Positions 44,014-52,880 of a stretch of DNA of 55,108 nucleotides are shown in pieces. The notes beneath the pieces are model-generated. The model searched no databases. It saw nothing but the letters and a program-made list of their open reading frames with translations, and was not told where the DNA came from. The position numbers were made by a program, and so were the translations under genes. Within the stretch, counting starts at the first letter, position 1; each line of letters opens with the position of its first letter. The stretch spans positions 1 to 55,108 of the forward strand of contig JAISZI010000083.1 of the NCBI GenBank assembly GCA_031269335.1, written 5' to 3'. This DNA comes from Puniceicoccales bacterium. Lineage in GTDB: Bacteria > Verrucomicrobiota > Verrucomicrobiia > Opitutales > UBA953.

Positions 44014-44841
44014 TTAATTTCGGTTGCGGCGGGAACCGGCGGAGCGGGAGGAGGTGGCGGAGCCGCCGGTGCTCTCGCGGAATCGACCGCCGCCGCTTCC
44101 ACTGCTGCCGCTGCGGCTGGCTCGGCGGTCTTCGCTGTCGGCAGCTTCGGCTCTGCGTTGCCCGCCGCGCCAAGTGGCTGCGGGGGCGGCGTCGTTGCCG
44201 ATCGGGGCGGCTCTGGGCGCGGTAAAACTGTTGTTGCGAACGCCGGGGGCGCCGCCGCCGACAGCACCGGGAACCGCTGGACGCCCCGGCATGGCGGTAG
44301 CGGGGCGGCGGGGCGGGGCGCCGGAGGCGACGATGGGGATTGGGTTTTCGCTGGCTTTCACGATTTCAATGTTAATGGGGATCCCGTTCATGCGCACGAC
44401 GGCTGTGCGGGCGATGGGGTCGGCACTTTCGACGAACCATTTGGCGTCGGGGTCGCGCACTTTTACCCAGTGGCATTCGCGGGTGGCTGGGTTTGTGATG
44501 CTGATTTCGAGGTCGGCTCCGCGACCGGTGAAACCACGGATTTCGAGGACTTGGGTGGTTAGCGTTTCTCTGGGGCGAATGCGGCGGAAAGGGGAATTTG
44601 TGATGAGGTTTTCGCGTTTAATTTCACTCGCAGTGGGAGTTTCTGCGGCGGGTGAAGCGGCTCCGCCGGGAGCATTTGTTTCGGCACTTGCGGCGGCGTT
44701 TCCGGAGGGAGAAGGAGCGTCGTCAAAGGCGTATGGGTCGAAGTCGTCAGCGGCGGAGAGGCGCAAGAGGGCGGTGGCGCCGAGGCAGAACGCGGCGAGG
44801 CAGAGGGAGCGTGTTAGTGGTGTTGTCATGGCGGATTTCAT
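44014..44841 (-). CDS. Exported protein coupled to the secretin gene (possible GspC-like accessory)
   Basis: This 275-residue protein starts in the ATGA overlapping the gspD stop. A signal peptide (about 1-31) leads into a Pro/Ala/Ser-rich linker. A folded region (about 75-165) follows, with RRIRPRETLTTQVLEIRGF, ISITNPATRECHWVKV and VRMNGIPINIEIV. The C-terminal 100 residues are low-complexity, rich in Arg, Gly and Ser. The position suggests a periplasmic partner of the secretin, where GspC would be expected, but no transmembrane anchor or PDZ domain is visible. I do not assign a family. Confidence 0.7.
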   Translation of the reverse strand: MKSAMTTPLTRSLCLAAFCLGATALLRLSAADDFDPYAFDDAPSPSGNAAASAETNAPGGAASPAAETPTASEIKRENLITNSPFRRIRPRETLTTQVLEIRGFTGRGADLEISITNPATRECHWVKVRDPDAKWFVESADPIARTAVVRMNGIPINIEIVKASENPIPIVASGAPPRRPATAMPGRPAVPGAVGGGAPGVRNNSFTAPRAAPIGNDAAPAATWRGGQRRAEAADSEDRRASRSGSSGSGGGRFRESTGGSATSSRSAGSRRNRN

Positions 44842-47800
44842 TTTGAGGAGGACGGTGGTGCGATTTGTTCGTTGCGCAGCTGCTCTGCACGGGAAGCGGC
44901 GGCTTGTTCGTTTTGGCGTTGGCGGATGATCTCGATGGCTTCGCGTTCATCTTCGGTGAGGCTTACGGCACTGAAACGTCCGGTGTCGATGTAGCTTTTG
45001 GCGTCGATGCGGGTGAGTGATCCCGGGGTGAGACCCGGAGTGGCGTCGATGGAAGCGTCTGTATCTCGTTTAATGATATGAGGTTTGATGAAGATGATTA
45101 TTTCGGTGCGCGTGGTTTCGTGTGTTTCCGGGCGGAAGAGTTCGCCGATGAAGGGGATGTAGCCAAGGAGCCACATGATGCCTTTTGATTCTGTTTCGCG
45201 GTAGGATTGGAGACCGGCGAGGACGACGGTTTCGTTGTGGTTTGCAATGAGATACGAAGAGGCGCTGCGTTGGGCGGTGATGGGTTGTTCGTTGCCGTCA
45301 ATGACGACCGTGCCCGATACGGAGTTCGTGCTTTGGTCAACTTTCATCTCAATGGAGCCGTTTTGACCGACACGGGGCGTGACGGTGAGGTCGAGGCCGA
45401 TTTTTTTGGATTCGACCGTGGATCGGGAGGTGTTGGTGTTGACGATGTCGGAGGTGGAGGAGGTTATTACCGGGCGTTCTTCGCCGACGAAGACGTTGGC
45501 GGGTTGGTTGTGGGAGGTGCTGAGGAGGGGCGCGGAGAGAATGCGGATGCGGCTATTGCGTTCGGCCAGACCGAAGACGACGCTGAGGGAGAAGTCGCGC
45601 AGGGAACCGGAGAGGGCGAAGGGCGGATTGCTGCTGTTGGGGAGTTTAACGCTCGAGGTGTTGTAGTTATAGTCAGGGGCGGTAATGCCGCCGACGGTGG
45701 CGCCCGATTTGTAGCCCAGACCGAGGGTGTCGAGTCCGCTGGCTTCTTCGTTGTTGAGGGTCACTTCTACAACTATCGCTTCGATGCGGACTTGGGGAAG
45801 CGGGACGTCTATTTTTGAAATAAAGGTCTTTATTTGGGCAACGTCATCGCTGGTGCCGACAACGACGAGCGAGTTGCTCCTTTCGTCGCCGGAGACGGTG
45901 ATATAGTCGCTGAAAGCGTTTGGGGTGCCTGGCGTGGTAACGGTTGTGCGCACGGCGGCACCCGTAGGTCCGAGGGTGTTGGCGACGCCGGTGGTGCTCA
46001 CTCGGCGGTTGGTGAAGGAGTAGGTGCGGTAGCTTTGGACGGAGGTGGAAGTGCCGCCGAGCGAGGAGCCGCCACGGGTGTTTGCCATGCTGCTGGTGTT
46101 GCGGCTTGCAGTTGCGCCACCAGTGCCGCTGGTCGCGGAGGTTTTTCCGGTAACTATAGTTTCTAAGATATTAACAACGGTGGCAACTTCAGAGTGTTTG
46201 AGGCCAATGACTTCGGTGACCATCTTTGGTATGTCGCTGACGTCCATCTGCTCAATAACTTCGCATATTTTATCACGGATTTGGGGCTGCGTGACGATCA
46301 TGAGCGTATTGGTGAGGTCGTCGGCTTCGATGATAATATCGCCGCCGAGGACGTTGCGGAAGGCGTTTGGGGTGGTGGCAGGGCGGGCGGCGGCGGCGAC
46401 ACCGACGGGGCGGGCGACGGTGGTGGTGCTGCCTTGCCCCGTTTGGAGGGCATGGAGCATGGTTTTGACATCGGACGCCTTTATGTGTTTGAGCTTCAAG
46501 GTGAAAAGCGACATGCTATTCCTGTCCATATCTTTGATAATAGTGCGGATTTTTTCGTGATTTTGGGGAAGGGAGACAATCACGACTTGGTTTGAGAGGT
46601 CGTCCGCTTCGATGGTGAAGTCGCCGCCGAGGATGTTCCGGAGGGGGCTTCCGCCGGTCTGGAGGCTCGTGAACATGCTTTTGACGTCGGAAGCTTTTAT
46701 GTGCGTGGGTTTGTAGAAGAAAACGTCCTTTGGGAGATCGAGGGCGGCTACGATTTTTTCGGCTTTTTTGACGGCATTAGTGGAGGCGGTGAGGAGGAGC
46801 GCGTTGGCAGTGGGATAGGAGATGAGGGATTCGCCGCGACCGGAGTTGAGCAGGGGGCGGAGGGCGGGATCGATGAGCGGGGCGGTGGTGTTGCGCAGGG
46901 TGAAAAGGCGGGAGATGACGCGCTCGGAGGGGAGGAGCTTTTCCGTAGATTCGGTGTAGAGCGGCGGTGCTTCCATCGTTGATGTGCCGGCGGGGACGGC
47001 TTTGTAAAAATCGGCTCCTTCGGCGGGGACAATGGTGACGCCGTTGATGCTGAGAAGGCTTTCAAGGGCGATGATGGCTTGGGCGCGGGTGAGATTTTCG
47101 GTGCCGTTGAAATTGATTTTGAGAATGGGGAGCGTTTGGGAGCGGAGCACCATTTTGCCGGTGTATTTCTCGAAGAGGGCAATGACTTGCGGGAGGGATT
47201 CGTCCACGAGGATGACCGGACCGACAATGTCGTTGGGTGAGAGGGCAGCGGCGGCGGCGGGCGGGGGCGGCTGGGGAAGATTGCCGCTTTCGCGGAAACG
47301 TTCGCGGAAACCCGGGCGGCGGAACGGCGGCGGCGAAGCAGTCGGAGCAGCGACGGGCGGGGGCGTTTCTGTGGGTGCGGCGGGAACAGGCGCAGGCGGT
47401 GGCGTTGTCGGCGGAGTGACGGCGGGCGGTGGAGGTGGGGTTTCCGCAGGAGCGTCGGGCGCGGGTGGCGGCGGAGGAACGGCAGGCGGTGGTGTTTCTG
47501 TGGGTGCGGCGGGCGCCGGTGGCGTAACAGCGGGCGCAGGAGCCGGAGGCGTAACGGCAGGCGCAGCAGTTTCTGTGGGTGCAGTCGGCGTGGCCGGTGG
47601 CGCAACAGCGGGCACGGGAGTTTCTGTGGGTGCGGCAGGCACGGCGGGCGGCGGCGCGGGTGTTTCCACAGGCGTAGCGGCGGGCGCGGCAACCGGTGCC
47701 GGTGGCGTAACAGCAGGCGCAGCGGGCGCGGGTGTTTCTGCGGGTGCGGCGGGCGGCGCTGCTTCGGCGGGGGCGGGGGTTATTGCCGAGGTTTGAGTGG

Positions 47801-47858
47801 CGAGCGGCAGGAGGAGTGCGGCGGTGGCGAGGAAAGTTTTGAAGGAGGTGTGGCGCAT
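44838..47858 (-). CDS. gspD: GspD-like type II secretion secretin
   Basis: This ~1,006-residue outer-membrane secretin has a signal peptide (about 1-24) and then a Pro/Ala/Thr-rich linker of about 150 residues. Next come an N0-like domain and several N1-type domains. Two are nearly duplicate, each holding HIKASDVK, LQTG, a RN(I/V)LGGD strand and an IEADDL(S/T)N turn. The C-terminal secretin domain shows VFVGEERPVITSS and WLLGYIPFIGELF. E. coli GspD is about 650 residues. The start at ATG 47858 gives a clean signal; the frame is open further upstream into gspM. It lies 46 bp downstream of gspM. Confidence 0.92.
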   Translation of the reverse strand: MRHTSFKTFLATAALLLPLATQTSAITPAPAEAAPPAAPAETPAPAAPAVTPPAPVAAPAATPVETPAPPPAVPAAPTETPVPAVAPPATPTAPTETAAPAVTPPAPAPAVTPPAPAAPTETPPPAVPPPPPAPDAPAETPPPPPAVTPPTTPPPAPVPAAPTETPPPVAAPTASPPPFRRPGFRERFRESGNLPQPPPPAAAAALSPNDIVGPVILVDESLPQVIALFEKYTGKMVLRSQTLPILKINFNGTENLTRAQAIIALESLLSINGVTIVPAEGADFYKAVPAGTSTMEAPPLYTESTEKLLPSERVISRLFTLRNTTAPLIDPALRPLLNSGRGESLISYPTANALLLTASTNAVKKAEKIVAALDLPKDVFFYKPTHIKASDVKSMFTSLQTGGSPLRNILGGDFTIEADDLSNQVVIVSLPQNHEKIRTIIKDMDRNSMSLFTLKLKHIKASDVKTMLHALQTGQGSTTTVARPVGVAAAARPATTPNAFRNVLGGDIIIEADDLTNTLMIVTQPQIRDKICEVIEQMDVSDIPKMVTEVIGLKHSEVATVVNILETIVTGKTSATSGTGGATASRNTSSMANTRGGSSLGGTSTSVQSYRTYSFTNRRVSTTGVANTLGPTGAAVRTTVTTPGTPNAFSDYITVSGDERSNSLVVVGTSDDVAQIKTFISKIDVPLPQVRIEAIVVEVTLNNEEASGLDTLGLGYKSGATVGGITAPDYNYNTSSVKLPNSSNPPFALSGSLRDFSLSVVFGLAERNSRIRILSAPLLSTSHNQPANVFVGEERPVITSSTSDIVNTNTSRSTVESKKIGLDLTVTPRVGQNGSIEMKVDQSTNSVSGTVVIDGNEQPITAQRSASSYLIANHNETVVLAGLQSYRETESKGIMWLLGYIPFIGELFRPETHETTRTEIIIFIKPHIIKRDTDASIDATPGLTPGSLTRIDAKSYIDTGRFSAVSLTEDEREAIEIIRQRQNEQAAASRAEQLRNEQIAPPSSSK

Positions 47859-47904
47859 GTTGCTGTTATTGTTGGTGGTGTCGGTGTTTGCTCTGTGGTT
47901 GTTG

Positions 47905-48558
47905 TTAAAGAGGCTCTTTTGTTGCGGAGGCGAGAGAGGCGGGGCGTTTAGTGGGGGTGGAAGACCGGGCGGCGGAGGAGCGGGCACTGGTGGGGCGGGC
48001 GGGGGAATCGTTTTTAGTGGTGTCGAGGCGATGGATGGCAATTTCGCAGGTGACTCTGATTTCGCCGTCGCGGATGGTTGGTTCGATGCGCGAAGAAAGT
48101 GTGGTGAGGGGGATTTTTTGAGCGCGGAGGAGGTCTTCAAAGACGAGGAGGCGTTCCATCGTTGTTTCGGCGAAGGTGAGGCGGAGGGAGATTGTTTGGA
48201 TGCCGTTTTCGGTTTTGTTGCTGGGGAGAACGGAGGAGGGGAGGAGGCGGGCTTGGCGGGCGGCGCGTTCTATAATTTCTTGGAAGGAGGAGGGGTGGAG
48301 TGCGGCGGCGGGTTCCAATCGTTTTGTGTGGGCGGAGAGGCGGGCTTCGATGGCGGTTTTTCCGGCGAGTTCTTTTTGGCGGGAGGCGATTTTGGTGTGC
48401 AGGAGGGAGAGGGAGGTGTTGGCGGCGCGGTAATTTTTGATGGAGAGGGATAGCGTGATGATGGCGGCGGTGATGAGGACGAAGGCGAGCAGGAGGCGTT
48501 CGCGGGTGGTGATGCTGCGTTGGCGGGCGAGAGAGGTGAGAAAGGCTATCTTTTTCAT
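47905..48558 (-). CDS. gspM: GspM/PilO-like inner-membrane assembly protein
   Basis: This 217-residue protein has a short cytoplasmic N-terminus and one transmembrane helix (about 21-42, RLLLAFVLITAAIITLSLS). A coiled-coil stretch (about 45-85) and a ferredoxin-like periplasmic domain (about 90-175, with ISLRLTFAETTMERLLVFEDLLR) follow. The tail is Pro/Ser/Arg-rich. This is the GspM/PilO architecture, which pairs with GspL. Its ATG overlaps the gspL stop by 4 nt. Identification rests on architecture and position rather than strong motifs. Confidence 0.75.
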   Translation of the reverse strand: MKKIAFLTSLARQRSITTRERLLLAFVLITAAIITLSLSIKNYRAANTSLSLLHTKIASRQKELAGKTAIEARLSAHTKRLEPAAALHPSSFQEIIERAARQARLLPSSVLPSNKTENGIQTISLRLTFAETTMERLLVFEDLLRAQKIPLTTLSSRIEPTIRDGEIRVTCEIAIHRLDTTKNDSPARPTSARSSAARSSTPTKRPASLASATKEPL

Positions 48559-49952
48559 GGTGTCGTGGGTGGAGGATTGGTGGTGGCGGCGGGGGCGGTG
48601 GTGGTGGCGGGGGCGCCGATGAAGGAGTTTATCATGGTGTTGATTTCGGCGGAAGAGGGGAGCGGGGAGCTGCGGGAGACTTTGAGGTCGCCGACGGTGA
48701 GCGTGAGGTCGAAGGAGGTGCGTTCGCTGGCGGTGGTGGTTTTGGGATCGGCGACTTCGGAGAAGAAATTGTTTTTGCGGAGTGTTGCGACGTAGGTGTT
48801 GATTTGCCCTGTGGTGGAGGCGACGCCGGTGATTTGGATTTGGCGGTGGTCGTTGGCTTCGGCTCGGGTGAAGAGGATGTCTGGCGGGCGGAAGTAGTTA
48901 AGTGTTGCGAGGGCGTCGTAGAAGGAGAAGCGGGAGCGTTCTATTTCGTCGAGGCGTTCGGCTCGGCTGGCTTTGAATTTGAGTTCGTCGAGCTGGGCTT
49001 GTCCGGCTTTGTCGGCGGTGGTGGCGGCGTGGAGCTGTTTTTTTTGAAAATAGGAGAGAGAAGCCATGATGCCGGCGAGCAGCCAGAGCGCGACAGAGGC
49101 GATGAGGAGGGCGTTGGCGCGGTGGAGGGCGGTGCGCTTTTTGCGTTCGCGGGTAAGCCAGGCGCTTTCGCGCACGTCGGCGTGCCATGCGGTAGATTCG
49201 GGAAATACAATGGGGACGGTGGAGCCGTGGCTGGATTCCCAGAGGGCGGTGAGCTTTCCGTTGCGGGTGCGGCTGGTGTTGTCGCTCCAGAGGAGAATGT
49301 CGGGGGCGTGGTCGCCGTCGCAGAGGGGCTGGCGTTCTTTGCGGGCGGCGTTGGCGAGGGCGATGAGCGGGGTGTCGGCGTTGGCTTCGGGGAGCGGCCA
49401 AGAGCGGATTTCGGCGGGAAAGGTGTCGGCGGGGGTGTCGAAGCGGACGGCTGTGATGGCGAGGGGGGTCGCGAGCCAATGCCATTGATTGGGGGTTTTG
49501 CGGGGGGCGAGGAGGAAATCGGGGAGCAGGAAGGTCGCGTGTTCCCACAGTTGACGGCCTACGCGGAGGCGGAGGCGTTCACGGGCGGTGGCGTAATAAA
49601 GGAGTTTTTTGGCGGCAACGTCGGCGATGTGTCCGTGGGCGAGTTGTTCGACGGGAAACGGTGAATGGGATTCGAGGGAGAGAAGGACGGCGGCGGCGAC
49701 TTTTTCAGGGGTGGCGAGGCTTTCGGTGAAGGGGAGGGTTTCAAAAAAGAAAATCCAGCCCGGAGCAGGCGATATCACCGGTGCGTTGGAAGCGGGCAGC
49801 ACCGAAACCGGTGCATTTTCGGCGGGCGGTGACGTGGCGGCGGCGGTGTCATCGGCGGGCGTGGCGGCGGTGTCATTGACCGGTGCGGCGGTGTCGTCCG
49901 GCACGGCGGTGCTGGGTGGTGGCGTTGGAAATGGCGAATTGAAGAGTGGCAC
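48555..49952 (-). CDS. gspL: GspL-like inner-membrane assembly protein (start uncertain)
   Basis: This protein has a cytoplasmic part resembling the later portion of GspL/PilM-like domains (KVAAAVLLSLESHSPFPVEQL). One transmembrane helix lies near RANALLIASVALWLLAGIMASL, followed by a periplasmic coiled coil and a ferredoxin-like domain ending in DLTLTVGDLKV. The 5' end is unclear. The frame is open from inside gspK, yet there is no ATG between the gspK stop (50033) and the conserved part. GTG at 49952 or 49904, or an ATA overlapping the gspK stop at 50036, are candidates. The first ~70 residues are Pro/Thr/Ala-rich. It seems shorter than typical GspL and lacks a full actin-like domain. Confidence 0.7.
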   Translation of the reverse strand: MPLFNSPFPTPPPSTAVPDDTAAPVNDTAATPADDTAAATSPPAENAPVSVLPASNAPVISPAPGWIFFFETLPFTESLATPEKVAAAVLLSLESHSPFPVEQLAHGHIADVAAKKLLYYATARERLRLRVGRQLWEHATFLLPDFLLAPRKTPNQWHWLATPLAITAVRFDTPADTFPAEIRSWPLPEANADTPLIALANAARKERQPLCDGDHAPDILLWSDNTSRTRNGKLTALWESSHGSTVPIVFPESTAWHADVRESAWLTRERKKRTALHRANALLIASVALWLLAGIMASLSYFQKKQLHAATTADKAGQAQLDELKFKASRAERLDEIERSRFSFYDALATLNYFRPPDILFTRAEANDHRQIQITGVASTTGQINTYVATLRKNNFFSEVADPKTTTASERTSFDLTLTVGDLKVSRSSPLPSSAEINTMINSFIGAPATTTAPAATTNPPPTTP

Positions 49953-50032
49953 GGGGAGAGAAGGTGAAAGTGTGATATTGGTGAAAGGAAAAGTGTTAGA
50001 GAAGGCAGAGGTGCGGATGGAAAGTGTTTCGC

Positions 50033-51085
50033 CTATTCCTGCAAGAGGGCATTCACGCGTTGTTGGATGATGGCGAAGGGAAATTGCGTGGTGGAGGCGT
50101 TTCCGCCGCCGGCGGAGGTGTCCAATAGTGTGTCCACGACGACGCTCACGCCGCCCGACGACGCCCGTGCAATGACGCGCAGGCGCGTGCACGAGAAAGA
50201 GACGGCGTCTGCGAGGGCGACGGGGAAGCCGGCGCGGCCGAGGTCGGCGGCATTGCGGTAGATGGTGCCCGTGCCGCCGATGTTACTGGAGCCTTCGCGG
50301 GCGGCGATGATGGCTTCTGGGGTGAAAGCATAGCGGGAAGCAAGGATGTCGAGGACGGCGGCGGGCGCGGTATTAATGTTTGGGCGTGCCGAGGAACCGA
50401 CGAGGGAAATGGCGGCGGAGAAGTGTTCCCAGAGTTCGTTGCCGTTGCCGGCGTCGTCAAAAAACGTTTCGGCGAAGCCTTGGACAAGCCGGAGTTCATC
50501 GAGGTTTTGCACCGGACGGTTGGGCGGGGCGACGCCTTCCGGGTAACGGTCGCGTTCAGCTCCATTGAGGCGGGCGGTGTCTCCGGCGTCTGTCCAATCG
50601 GCGAGGCAATCGGCGAGGGAATATGCCTGCGTTTCGGAGATGCCGAGGTCTTGGAAGAAGCGGCGGGAGGCAAAGGTGTCTGCCGCGAGGGCAGGGAGAC
50701 CGTAGCACCCGCTCTCGTCGTGCAGGGAAATGGTGACGGAGGTGGCATCGTCGCCGACGGAGAAATTGGCAAACTCGAGCGGGTCGCTCCAGCCTTGGGC
50801 GGGACCGTAGAGGGTGCCGTCTATGCGGGCGAAAGCGCCGAGGACGGCGAGGGTGGTTTCGAGGGCGGAAAAGGCTTCGGTGCGGAGGGCGTCGTGCCGC
50901 GTGCGCTGGTTTTCCCATTGGAGGCGGGCGGTGGCTGCGGCTATGATTTCGGTAACGACGAAGGCGAGGGAGGCAAAGGAGACGAGAACGAGGATAATGA
51001 TCGTGGCACGGCGGCTGCCTTTCGGGCGTAACTTTGGCCCCAGCAAGGAGAAGCGGCTTGTTTTATGTGGCGTGTGCGGTGCCAT
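50033..51085 (-). CDS. gspK: GspK-like minor pseudopilin
   Basis: This 350-residue protein has a basic N-terminus, then a hydrophobic segment (about 26-50, RRATIIILVLVSFASLAFVVTEI) without a standard prepilin GFxxxE motif, as is known for GspK. The GspK domain follows, with DLGISETQAYSLADCLADW, DAGDTARLNGAE, a helix-hairpin-like PNINTAPAAVLDILASRY and a late beta region. GspK caps the pseudopilus tip with GspI and GspJ. It starts at ATG 51085, 28 bp after gspJ. Confidence 0.88.
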   Translation of the reverse strand: MAPHTPHKTSRFSLLGPKLRPKGSRRATIIILVLVSFASLAFVVTEIIAAATARLQWENQRTRHDALRTEAFSALETTLAVLGAFARIDGTLYGPAQGWSDPLEFANFSVGDDATSVTISLHDESGCYGLPALAADTFASRRFFQDLGISETQAYSLADCLADWTDAGDTARLNGAERDRYPEGVAPPNRPVQNLDELRLVQGFAETFFDDAGNGNELWEHFSAAISLVGSSARPNINTAPAAVLDILASRYAFTPEAIIAAREGSSNIGGTGTIYRNAADLGRAGFPVALADAVSFSCTRLRVIARASSGGVSVVVDTLLDTSAGGGNASTTQFPFAIIQQRVNALLQE

Positions 51086-51113
51086 GTGGATGGAAAAGGT
51101 GTGGTGCTGTCGG

Positions 51114-51854
51114 TCAGTAGTTTAGGTTGTGTGGCGCGGCGCTGGTTAGGAGAAGTGTTATCTGTCGAGATTGACCCCCGTGGCGGAGGAAAAGTTGCAT
51201 AAATATCGCGGAGCCGCTCTCGATGTTTTCGGGGTTGGCGGCATCTACTTCCTCCCACGTGTCGCTGGAATCGCTGCAGGCGAGGAAGGTCATTTGCTCG
51301 ACCCACGCGGAGAGGACGATCCGGTGCGTTTCTTCTGCGGAATCGGTGCGTTCGTCATCGGTCTGCCAATAGAGGACGAGGCCGTCGTCTTCTGCGCAAA
51401 GCCAGCCGTGGACGAAGCCTATCGGGGCGGTGTCGGCTCGCAAAAACGCCGGGGCGCTCGTTATGCGCAGGTAGGTTGCGCGCTCGACGCCCGCATCGGC
51501 GGGGGCGATGCCAAAGACGGACGAAGCGGCGCGGGCGCTTCCGGAGGAGACCGTGGCTCCGCCGGCTCCGCTGACACCGGAACTCGTTGCGACAGCGGCG
51601 GTTCCCGCGGAAGCGGCGGCGTCATTCGTCTCGGCAATACATTCTTCCAATGCGCGGCGCAGTCCGTCCACGTGGCGGTCGAAGGCGGGGTCGTCGGCTT
51701 GGGCTGCCCAAACGCTCATTATGTCGAAACTTACGAGGGAAAGCGCGGTGAGCAGGAGACCTGCGAGGGCAATCGAGATGATGACTTCGACGAGGGTGAA
51801 TGCGCGGCGCAAGAGAGGGGGGCGTTTTTGTTGGGAAAGAAGGTGGCGACTCAT
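51114..51854 (-). CDS. gspJ: GspJ-like minor pseudopilin
   Basis: This 246-residue pseudopilin has a leader RRAFTLVEVIISIAL: Phe after an Ala where Gly is normal, and Glu at +5. The helix continues AGLLLTALSLVSFDIMSVW. The periplasmic beta-rich part contains an Ala/Ser/Gly-rich insert (about 80-105). Size and position between GspI and GspK support GspJ. It is separated from gspI by 21 bp. Confidence 0.82.
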   Translation of the reverse strand: MSRHLLSQQKRPPLLRRAFTLVEVIISIALAGLLLTALSLVSFDIMSVWAAQADDPAFDRHVDGLRRALEECIAETNDAAASAGTAAVATSSGVSGAGGATVSSGSARAASSVFGIAPADAGVERATYLRITSAPAFLRADTAPIGFVHGWLCAEDDGLVLYWQTDDERTDSAEETHRIVLSAWVEQMTFLACSDSSDTWEEVDAANPENIESGSAIFMQLFLRHGGQSRQITLLLTSAAPHNLNY

Positions 51855-51875
51855 TGGCGGCGGCGGGCGGGCGGG

Positions 51876-52316
51876 TTAGAAGGTCGAAAGGCGGCTCTGG
51901 GGGAACTCTGTCCGCAGGGTTTGCAAGAGGTTGGAGCGGGAGGAAGGGTCTGACCATTCGGGGCGATAGACCCAGATGGAGACTTCTTCGGTTTCATCGT
52001 TTCCCCAGTCGATTGAGAGGGTAAGGCGGTGCAGGTCAGGGATATCCGTTTCTTCGAGGGCGGTTGTCCAGCTCACGTTGCCTCCTTCGGGAAGCGGGGC
52101 GGAAGTGTTCGCGGAGAGATCGTCGTAAGAAGTGGCTGCGAGGGCGCGGCGCAGCACATAGCGTTTCGCTTCGCCTCGGTCGGAACTTTCGCGGGTGTCG
52201 ATTAATGCTTGTTGCACCGTGGTGACTGCGCTCAAAAGCGCCACCGCGAAGAGGGCGAATATACCGAGGGAAATGATAACTTCGATGAGGGTAAAGGATC
52301 GTCGCATCTGTGTCAT
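51876..52316 (-). CDS. gspI: GspI-like minor pseudopilin
   Basis: This 146-residue pseudopilin starts MTQMRRSFTLIEVIISLGI. The residue before the cleavage Phe is Ser instead of Gly; Glu at +5 is present. A TTG upstream at 52352 would overlap gspH and adds an untypical Lys/Asn-rich lead, so I use the ATG at 52316. The mature protein is short with a beta region, fitting GspI. It is followed by gspJ. Confidence 0.82.
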   Translation of the reverse strand: MTQMRRSFTLIEVIISLGIFALFAVALLSAVTTVQQALIDTRESSDRGEAKRYVLRRALAATSYDDLSANTSAPLPEGGNVSWTTALEETDIPDLHRLTLSIDWGNDETEEVSIWVYRPEWSDPSSRSNLLQTLRTEFPQSRLSTF

Positions 52317-52332
52317 AGTTAGGAGGTTAACG

Positions 52333-52842
52333 TTAATTTTTTTCGGCTTCAATTGTCCCGCCGAAAGTGTCTATCCGGTAACGGTAGGTCTGCCCTTCCA
52401 TGTCCATTTCGACAATCGCCGGGGTGACGCCGCCGTAGGGCGAAAAAAGCAGGCGCGTGAGGGGTTCGGTGGCTAATGTTGTTTGCAAAGAGCCGCCGCC
52501 TTCATCGGGAGGCGGGATAAAGCGCAGGTCGGTGACGCGGGTGTCCTCAAACGGGAAGGTGCGGATGTTGTTCTCTTGCGCGGGGTTGGCTGAGGCGATT
52601 GTTCCCGTGAGCGGGCGCACGCGGATGGTGCGCGTTTCGGGGTCGAAGGAGAGCGTCGTTTTGACGTGCCCCGTCGCCGCTTCATACCAGGCGGTATCGA
52701 CGGCTTTGCGTAATACTTCGTAGGGAGAAGATTTCCGCGAGGAAGCGAGCATGCCGTCCACGTTGGCGACTATTATCGCGCCGGAGATACCGATGAGCGC
52801 GATGACGAGGAGTATTTCGACCAGTGTGAACGCTCGGCGCAT
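52333..52842 (-). CDS. gspH: GspH/FimT-like minor pseudopilin
   Basis: This 169-residue pseudopilin starts MRRAFTLVEILLVIALIGI, with Ala before the cleavage Phe and Glu at +5. The beta-rich body includes TLSFDPETRTIRVRPL and LRFIPPPDEG. A TTG at 52884 in the TTGA overlapping the gspG stop is an alternative start that would give an 18-residue leader. GspH is assigned from position after GspG and from the FimT-like body. Confidence 0.8.
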   Translation of the reverse strand: MRRAFTLVEILLVIALIGISGAIIVANVDGMLASSRKSSPYEVLRKAVDTAWYEAATGHVKTTLSFDPETRTIRVRPLTGTIASANPAQENNIRTFPFEDTRVTDLRFIPPPDEGGGSLQTTLATEPLTRLLFSPYGGVTPAIVEMDMEGQTYRYRIDTFGGTIEAEKN

Positions 52843-52880
52843 GGTGCGGGCGCAATCGGTGTTTTTTGGCAAGGCGGGTG

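Noticed and set aside
47032-47796. Gly/Val-rich plus-strand ORF of 254 codons
   Set aside because: It is the complement of the Pro/Ala/Thr-rich linker of the secretin; low complexity explains the open frame.
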